The notes beneath the pieces were generated by a model. The model worked only from the letters and a program-made list of their open reading frames with translations. It did not search any database and was not told the DNA's origin. The translations under genes and the position numbers were made by a program. From an uncultured Bacilli bacterium (GTDB lineage Bacteria; Bacillota_I; Bacilli_A; RF39; UBA660), in NCBI GenBank assembly GCA_947632295.1, contig CANROQ010000028.1:1-9568 (forward strand): 9,568 bases of DNA, read 5' to 3'. This document shows positions 6,530-9,568 of the stretch, one piece after another. How positions within the stretch are numbered: the first letter of the stretch is position 1; every line of letters starts with the position of its first letter.

Positions 6530-6724
6530 CTATTTATTTAGTTCTCTTTCACGTAGAATTGTTTTCATACGTGCAACTAATTTTCTAAGTTCATTAATTC
6601 TTGATGGTTTTTCAAGATTTCCAGTAGCTTGGCTAAAACGTAAATTAAATAATTCTTCTTTATATTCTTCAATCTTAGCTAGTATTTGTTCATTTGTTAA
6701 TTCTCTAATTTCACTATTTTTCAC
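6530..6724 (-). CDS. rpmC: 50S ribosomal protein L29 (uL29), probable GTG start
   Basis: Small two-helix protein at the tunnel exit, next to L23, where signal recognition particle and trigger factor dock. The GTG at 6724 gives 64 residues starting MKNSEIRELTNEQIL, which aligns with the family start MK-x-x-EIR-x-LT. The body has EEYKEELFNLRFSQATGNLEKPSRI and then a second helix with the usual RKLVARMKTIL. No ATG is available in frame. Alternative GTG codons at 6736 and 6733 would add up to four residues with no family match. The gene begins inside rplP (11-base overlap), and its only ribosome binding site candidate is a weak GGTGA, so translation is probably coupled to L16. Stop is TAG. Confidence 0.9.
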   Translation of the reverse strand: MKNSEIRELTNEQILAKIEEYKEELFNLRFSQATGNLEKPSRINELRKLVARMKTILRERELNK

Positions 6725-7145
6725 TAGCTTCACCACTTTCTTTAGTTACAAATTTACATTTGATTGGAAGTTTATGCATTGCAAGTCTTAAAGCCTCACG
6801 TGCAACGTCTTCTTCAACTCCTCCAATTTCAAACATAATTTTTCCTTTTTTTACAACCGCAACCCATAATTCTGGTTGACCTTTACCTTTACCCATACGA
6901 GTTTCTAGAGGAATTCTAGTTAATGAAAGATGAGGAAAAATATTTATCCAAACTTTTCCACCACGTTTCATATAACGTGTCATTGCAATACGAGCGGCTT
7001 CAATTTGTTGTTGTGTAATCCAAGCCCCTTCCATTGCCATTAAACCATATTCTCCAAAATTTAATTTAGTGTTACCTTTTGCTACACCATCATATCTTAG
7101 ACGATGTGGTCTTCTATATTTAGTTCTTTTTGGTATTACTGCCAT
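6714..7145 (-). CDS. rplP: 50S ribosomal protein L16 (uL16)
   Basis: Large-subunit protein at the A-site tRNA elbow, added late in assembly. The ATG at 7145 gives 143 residues starting MAVIPKRTKYRRPHR. Another in-frame ATG at 7151 would add Met-Lys but lies only two bases from the Shine-Dalgarno GGGAGG, whereas 7145 has eight, so the downstream ATG is chosen. Conserved segments are FGEYGLMAMEGAWITQQQIEAAR at about 30–52, KVWINIFPH at 64–72 and ETRMGKGKGQPELWVAV at about 81–97. The start lies within the last codons of rpsC (26-base overlap), and TAG is followed directly by TGA in the same frame. Confidence 0.96.
   Translation of the reverse strand: MAVIPKRTKYRRPHRLRYDGVAKGNTKLNFGEYGLMAMEGAWITQQQIEAARIAMTRYMKRGGKVWINIFPHLSLTRIPLETRMGKGKGQPELWVAVVKKGKIMFEIGGVEEDVAREALRLAMHKLPIKCKFVTKESGEASEK
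6730..6737 (-). promoter_or_regulatory. Weak ribosome binding site for rpmC inside rplP
   Basis: The minus strand reads AGTGGTGA, five bases before the GTG at 6724. Only GGTGA pairs continuously with the expected 16S tail. It is the sole candidate here, weaker than at the neighbouring genes, which fits re-initiation by ribosomes ending on rplP. Confidence 0.45.
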
Positions 7146-7800
7146 CTTCATTACCTCCCTTGTTCTTTGTTCCAGGAAGGATTTCTCCTTTATAAATCCA
7201 TACTTTTACACCAATTTTTCCATAAGTAGTGTTAGCTTCCTTATGTGAATAATCAATGTTTGCTCTCAAAGTATGAAGTGGAATATTTCCTTCAGTATAA
7301 CCTTCAGTTCTAGCCATATCAGCTCCGCCTAAACGTCCTGATACAGAAGTCTTAATTCCTTTTGCTCCTGCTTTCATTGTATTTCTTATTGCTCTTTTTT
7401 GAGCAATTCTAAATGATACACGATTTTCAATTTGATGCGCAATTGCTTCAGCAACTAAATTAGCATCTAAATCAGGATTTTTAATTTCCATAATTGAAAT
7501 TTGTATATCTTCATTAACTAGTTTTGATAATTCTTTTTTAAGTTTTTCGATTTCATCTCCACCGTGACCAATTACAACGCCTGGTTTTGCAGTATTGATG
7601 ATTACATTAGTTTTCTTAGCATTTCTTTCAATAAGAATACTTGAAACTGCTGCGTCTTTTAATTTCTTTGTTAAAAACTTACGAATTTCAACATCGTTAT
7701 TTAGGAATTTAGCAAAATCTTTATTATCGGCATACCACTTAGATTCCCAAGTTTTGTTAATCCCAATTCTAAGTCCGACTGGACTAACCTTTTGACCCAT
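7120..7800 (-). CDS. rpsC: 30S ribosomal protein S3 (uS3)
   Basis: Head protein of the small subunit at the mRNA entry, with helicase-related function together with S4 and S5. The 226 residues are slightly longer than the B. subtilis protein because of a polar tail (GGNEDGSNTKKN) whose codons overlap rplP. The N-terminus MGQKVSPVGLRIGI is diagnostic. A type II KH domain includes the GxxG loop GHGG at 78–81, here with His where many relatives have a basic Arg or Lys. The C-terminal domain has SGRLGGADMARTE at 154–166, GNIPLHTLRANIDY at 171–184 and GVKVWIYKGEILPG at 197–210. ATG at 7800 follows AAAGGTGG. Stop is TAA. Confidence 0.98.
   Translation of the reverse strand: MGQKVSPVGLRIGINKTWESKWYADNKDFAKFLNNDVEIRKFLTKKLKDAAVSSILIERNAKKTNVIINTAKPGVVIGHGGDEIEKLKKELSKLVNEDIQISIMEIKNPDLDANLVAEAIAHQIENRVSFRIAQKRAIRNTMKAGAKGIKTSVSGRLGGADMARTEGYTEGNIPLHTLRANIDYSHKEANTTYGKIGVKVWIYKGEILPGTKNKGGNEDGSNTKKN
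7154..7160 (-). promoter_or_regulatory. Ribosome binding site deciding the rplP start
   Basis: The minus strand reads AGGGAGG inside the end of rpsC. It is two bases from the ATG at 7151 and eight from the ATG at 7145, so spacing favours 7145. Confidence 0.75.
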
Positions 7801-7818
7801 CAGTTTACCACCTTTCTT

Positions 7819-8154
7819 TTAATTTTTTTCACTAACAACAATTGTTATATGACTTGATCTTTTCTTAATTGGATCTACGTGTCCACGAGAACCAAATTTC
7901 ATTCTTTTTAATGTTTGTCCTTCATTGATATAGGCTTCTTTAACATATAAATTATTTTTATCTAAGCCTAAATTGTTTTCGGCATTGGCTACAGCAGAAG
8001 TTAATACTTTTCTTATTAATCTAGCTGCTTCTTTATTAATATTAGCCAAAATTGTATCAGCTTCTCCAACACTCTTGTTACGTATTAAATCTATAACTAA
8101 ACGAGCTTTACGAGGTGCAATTCTAAGATTTTTTGCAATCGCTTTTGCTTCCAT
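7819..8154 (-). CDS. rplV: 50S ribosomal protein L22 (uL22)
   Basis: Lines the peptide exit tunnel; its extended beta-hairpin reaches the constriction and is a site of macrolide-resistance changes in the family. The 111 residues match the usual length. The N-terminal LRIAPRKARLVIDLIRNKSV at about 10–29 and the AVANAENN helix at about 54–61 are conserved. The hairpin spans about 82–100 (LKRMKFGSRGHVDPIKKRS), with SHITIVVSE closing the fold. The hairpin tip, with FGSRGHVDP, differs in detail from the common RAMGRAS form but has normal length. ATG at 8154 is preceded by AAGGAGG. Confidence 0.98.
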   Translation of the reverse strand: MEAKAIAKNLRIAPRKARLVIDLIRNKSVGEADTILANINKEAARLIRKVLTSAVANAENNLGLDKNNLYVKEAYINEGQTLKRMKFGSRGHVDPIKKRSSHITIVVSEKN

Positions 8155-8179
8155 TTTAGTCCTCCTTCCTGGTAACTAA

Positions 8180-8455
8180 TTACTGATTTTTTCCTTTGTC
8201 TTCGCCGTGTCCACCAAATTTACGAGTTGGTGCGAATTCACCTAATTTATGACCTACCATATCATCTGTTACATAAACAGGAATAAATTCTTTTCCATTA
8301 TGAACAGCAAATGTATGACCAACAAAATCAGGGAAGATTGTTGAGCGACGAGACCATGTTTTAATAACTTCTTTTTTGCCAGATGCATTTACTTTAGCTA
8401 CTTTTGCAAGTAGTTCTTTAGCTGCATATGGACCTTTTTTAATACTTCTACCCAA
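8180..8455 (-). CDS. rpsS: 30S ribosomal protein S19 (uS19), probable TTG start
   Basis: Head protein of the small subunit contacting S13 and A-site tRNA. The frame has no usable ATG at its 5' end: an in-frame TGA lies at 8464–8462 and two TTG codons follow at 8461 and 8455. The TTG at 8455 gives 91 residues starting MGRSIKKGPY, matching the family MxRSLKKGPF, and lies nine bases from the AAAGGA ribosome binding site. The TTG at 8461 is only three bases from it and would add two residues (Met-Lys before Leu). Conserved stretches are KTWSRRSTIFPDFVGHTFAVHNG at about 35–57, PVYVTDDMVGHKLGEFAPTR at about 61–80 and the C-terminal FGGHGEDKGK. The gene is 18 bases downstream of rplB. Confidence 0.95.
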   Translation of the reverse strand: MGRSIKKGPYAAKELLAKVAKVNASGKKEVIKTWSRRSTIFPDFVGHTFAVHNGKEFIPVYVTDDMVGHKLGEFAPTRKFGGHGEDKGKNQ

Positions 8456-8464
8456 TTTCAATCA

Positions 8465-8470
8465 TCCTTT
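8465..8470 (-). promoter_or_regulatory. Ribosome binding site for rpsS
   Basis: The minus strand reads AAAGGA followed by TGA. This is the only Shine-Dalgarno sequence between rplB and rpsS. Its spacing of nine bases to the TTG at 8455, against three to the TTG at 8461, favours the shorter S19 form. Confidence 0.7.
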
Positions 8471-8473
8471 CCC

Positions 8474-9304
8474 TTATTTTTTACGACGACGAACAATTAA
8501 CTTATTTGAAGCTTTTTTCTTGTCACGTGTCTTATATCCTAATGCTGGTTTACCCCATGGAGTAACTGGACCTTTACGACCGATTGGTGCACGTCCTTCA
8601 CCACCACCATGTGGGTGATCATTAGGGTTCATAACAGAACCACGAACAGTTGGTCTAATACCCATATGTCTTTTACGACCAGCTTTTCCTAAACTTACTA
8701 GTTCGTGATCAGCATTTCCTACCTCACCGATTGTAGCACGGCAAGTACTTAATACTTTACGAACTTCGCCACTACTTAAACGTAATAATGTATATTTACC
8801 TTCACGTCCAAGAATTTGAACGCTTGAACCAGCGGAACGAGCCATTTGTCCACCTTTTCCAGCTTTTAGTTCAACGTTGTGTACTAATGTACCTTCTGGA
8901 ATATTGCCAAGTGGTAATGAATTTCCGACTTTAATATCGACATTTTCGCCACTCTCAATTTTCATTCCAACTTTTAATCCTTTTGGAGCGATAATATATC
9001 TTTTTTCTCCATCAGTATAATTAATTAAAGCAATGTTAGCAGATCTATTTGGATCGTATTCAATTGAAGCTACAGTACCAATAACACCATCTTTATTTCT
9101 TTTGAAATCAATAAGACGATATTTTCTTTTTTCGCCACCACCACGGTGTCTTACTGTAATTCTTCCTTGATTATTACGACCACCATTTTTCTTTAAATTA
9201 ACAACTAATGATTTTTCAGGAACAGTTGTAGTAATTTCATCATTAACTAAAGTTGATTTTCCTCTTTGACCATTAGTCATTGGTTTATAATTTCTTACTG
9301 GCAT
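8474..9304 (-). CDS. rplB: 50S ribosomal protein L2 (uL2)
   Basis: Large-subunit protein close to the peptidyl transferase centre, needed for subunit joining and tRNA binding. The 276 residues match the bacterial length. The N-terminus MPVRNYKPMTNGQRGKST is typical. The core includes NNQGRITVRHRGGGEKRKYRLIDFKR in pieces at about 44–69 and AGKGGQMARSAGSSVQILGREG at about 148–169. The C-terminal signature PTVRGSVMNPNDHPHGGGEG at about 218–237 carries His230, equivalent to the functionally important E. coli His229. A basic tail ends VRRRKK. ATG at 9304 follows AAAGGAGG, and it is 18 bases after rplW. Confidence 0.98.
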   Translation of the reverse strand: MPVRNYKPMTNGQRGKSTLVNDEITTTVPEKSLVVNLKKNGGRNNQGRITVRHRGGGEKRKYRLIDFKRNKDGVIGTVASIEYDPNRSANIALINYTDGEKRYIIAPKGLKVGMKIESGENVDIKVGNSLPLGNIPEGTLVHNVELKAGKGGQMARSAGSSVQILGREGKYTLLRLSSGEVRKVLSTCRATIGEVGNADHELVSLGKAGRKRHMGIRPTVRGSVMNPNDHPHGGGEGRAPIGRKGPVTPWGKPALGYKTRDKKKASNKLIVRRRKK

Positions 9305-9322
9305 ATTAATCCTCCTTTAGAG

Positions 9323-9568
9323 TTAATTAAGTTCAATTGAACTTCCTTCTTTTAATTTAACAATTGCTTTTTTTACTCTATTTGTTTTTCCAACATAACG
9401 TCCAACTCTCTTTTTCTTTGGTTTAACGTTAATTGTGTTTACGTTTGCAACTTTTACATTAAATATTTTTTCAATTGCATTTTTTATTTGCGTTTTGTTA
9501 GCTTTAACATCAACACTGAACACATATGTATTAGCACTAGCTAATGTTGAACTTTTTTCAGTAATGAT
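9323..9568 (-). CDS. rplW: 50S ribosomal protein L23 (uL23), 5' end outside window
   Basis: Tunnel-exit protein that binds trigger factor and signal recognition particle. The frame is open to the window edge: the first 81 readable residues begin IITEKSSTLASANTYVFSVD, so about ten N-terminal residues are missing. A GTG at 9523 could look like a start, but it encodes the Val of TYVFSVD inside the conserved fold and is not one. Conserved features are ITEKS near the N-terminus, VKANKTQIKNAIEKIFNVKV, NTINVKPKKKRVGRYVGKTNRVKKAIV in pieces, and the C-terminal LKEGSSIEL. Upstream neighbours should be rplD and rplC. Confidence 0.96.
   Translation of the reverse strand: MITEKSSTLASANTYVFSVDVKANKTQIKNAIEKIFNVKVANVNTINVKPKKKRVGRYVGKTNRVKKAIVKLKEGSSIELN

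Larger units (their letters stand above)
1..9568 (-). other. S10–spc ribosomal protein gene cluster (partial at both ends)
   Basis: Twenty co-directional genes follow the conserved bacterial S10–spc order from rplW to map, with gaps of 0 to about 26 bases and several overlaps. Nothing resembling a promoter or rho-independent terminator is visible between genes, so the stretch is probably one transcript or a few overlapping ones. The S10, L3 and L4 genes and the leader should lie beyond position 9568. In related genomes infA, rpmJ, rpsM, rpsK, rpoA and rplQ usually follow map, so they would lie beyond position 1. rpmD is missing from its usual place. Operon membership is inferred from spacing and known gene order. 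Confidence 0.95.

Noticed and set aside
6468..6791. Plus-strand open frame of 107 codons opposite rpsQ, rpmC and rplP
   Set aside because: It is antisense to three real genes; its Phe/Ser/Leu richness reflects complement of Lys/Glu-rich coding. No family similarity.
8376..8618. Plus-strand open frame of 80 codons opposite rpsS and rplB
   Set aside because: Antisense shadow of highly conserved S19 and L2 codons, with no independent coding evidence. The other plus-strand frames at 4368–4559, 7595–7795 and 7973–8179 were rejected for the same reason.
9521..9523. GTG at 9523 as the start of rplW
   Set aside because: The frame continues upstream to the window edge with conserved L23 sequence (ITEKS…TYV), so the GTG is an internal valine codon and the gene is cut by the window.
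1..9568. A defence, mobile or otherwise undescribed system
   Set aside because: Essentially every base is covered by housekeeping ribosomal, secretion and processing genes in conserved order, with no repeats, foreign genes or large gaps.

Overview
The window is a continuous stretch of the bacterial S10–spc ribosomal-protein gene cluster. It is encoded entirely on the minus strand, so transcription runs from position 9568 towards position 1. Twenty genes can be read. In transcription order they are rplW (5' end cut by the window), rplB, rpsS, rplV, rpsC, rplP, rpmC, rpsQ, rplN, rplX, rplE, rpsN, rpsH, rplF, rplR, rpsE, rplO, secY, adk and map (3' end cut by the window). No gene-free stretch exceeds about 26 bases. 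I see no RNA gene, mobile element, CRISPR array, promoter or terminator. The promoter and leader should lie beyond position 9568, and the cluster probably continues past position 1.

The organism looks like a low-GC member of the Bacillota/Mycoplasmatota. The DNA is about two thirds A+T by eye. The gene order is the Firmicutes one (…rplR-rpsE-rplO-secY-adk-map). S14 is the short zinc-binding type, adenylate kinase carries a Cys4 zinc LID, and strong AAGGAGG-type ribosome binding sites are frequent. rpmD (L30), normally between rpsE and rplO, is absent, as in Mycoplasma. All 13 tryptophans in the window are read from TGG, no gene has an internal in-frame TGA, and secY ends in TGA, so the genetic code looks standard and not the mycoplasma code 4. 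Together this fits an uncultured Bacilli lineage near the Mollicutes (for example RF39-like) or an acholeplasma-type organism. This placement is inference.

Layout: 4980–9568 carries the S10-operon part (L23 to S17) followed by L14, L24 and L5. 2458–4960 carries S14, S8, L6, L18, S5 and L15. 1–2456 carries the non-ribosomal tail: the SecY translocon channel, adenylate kinase and methionine aminopeptidase. The distal genes are packed tightly: rpsE/rplO share one base (TAATG), rplO/secY are one base apart, secY/adk overlap by 4 bases (ATGA) and adk/map by 8. This suggests translational coupling.

Most of the region is ordinary and highly conserved. The points worth a second look are the missing rpmD, an adenylate kinase with substitutions in its P-loop and AMP-binding motif, non-ATG starts for rpsS (TTG) and rpmC (GTG), a 26-base rpsC/rplP overlap, and an extended anti-Shine-Dalgarno match before secY. 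I found no evidence of an undescribed system.
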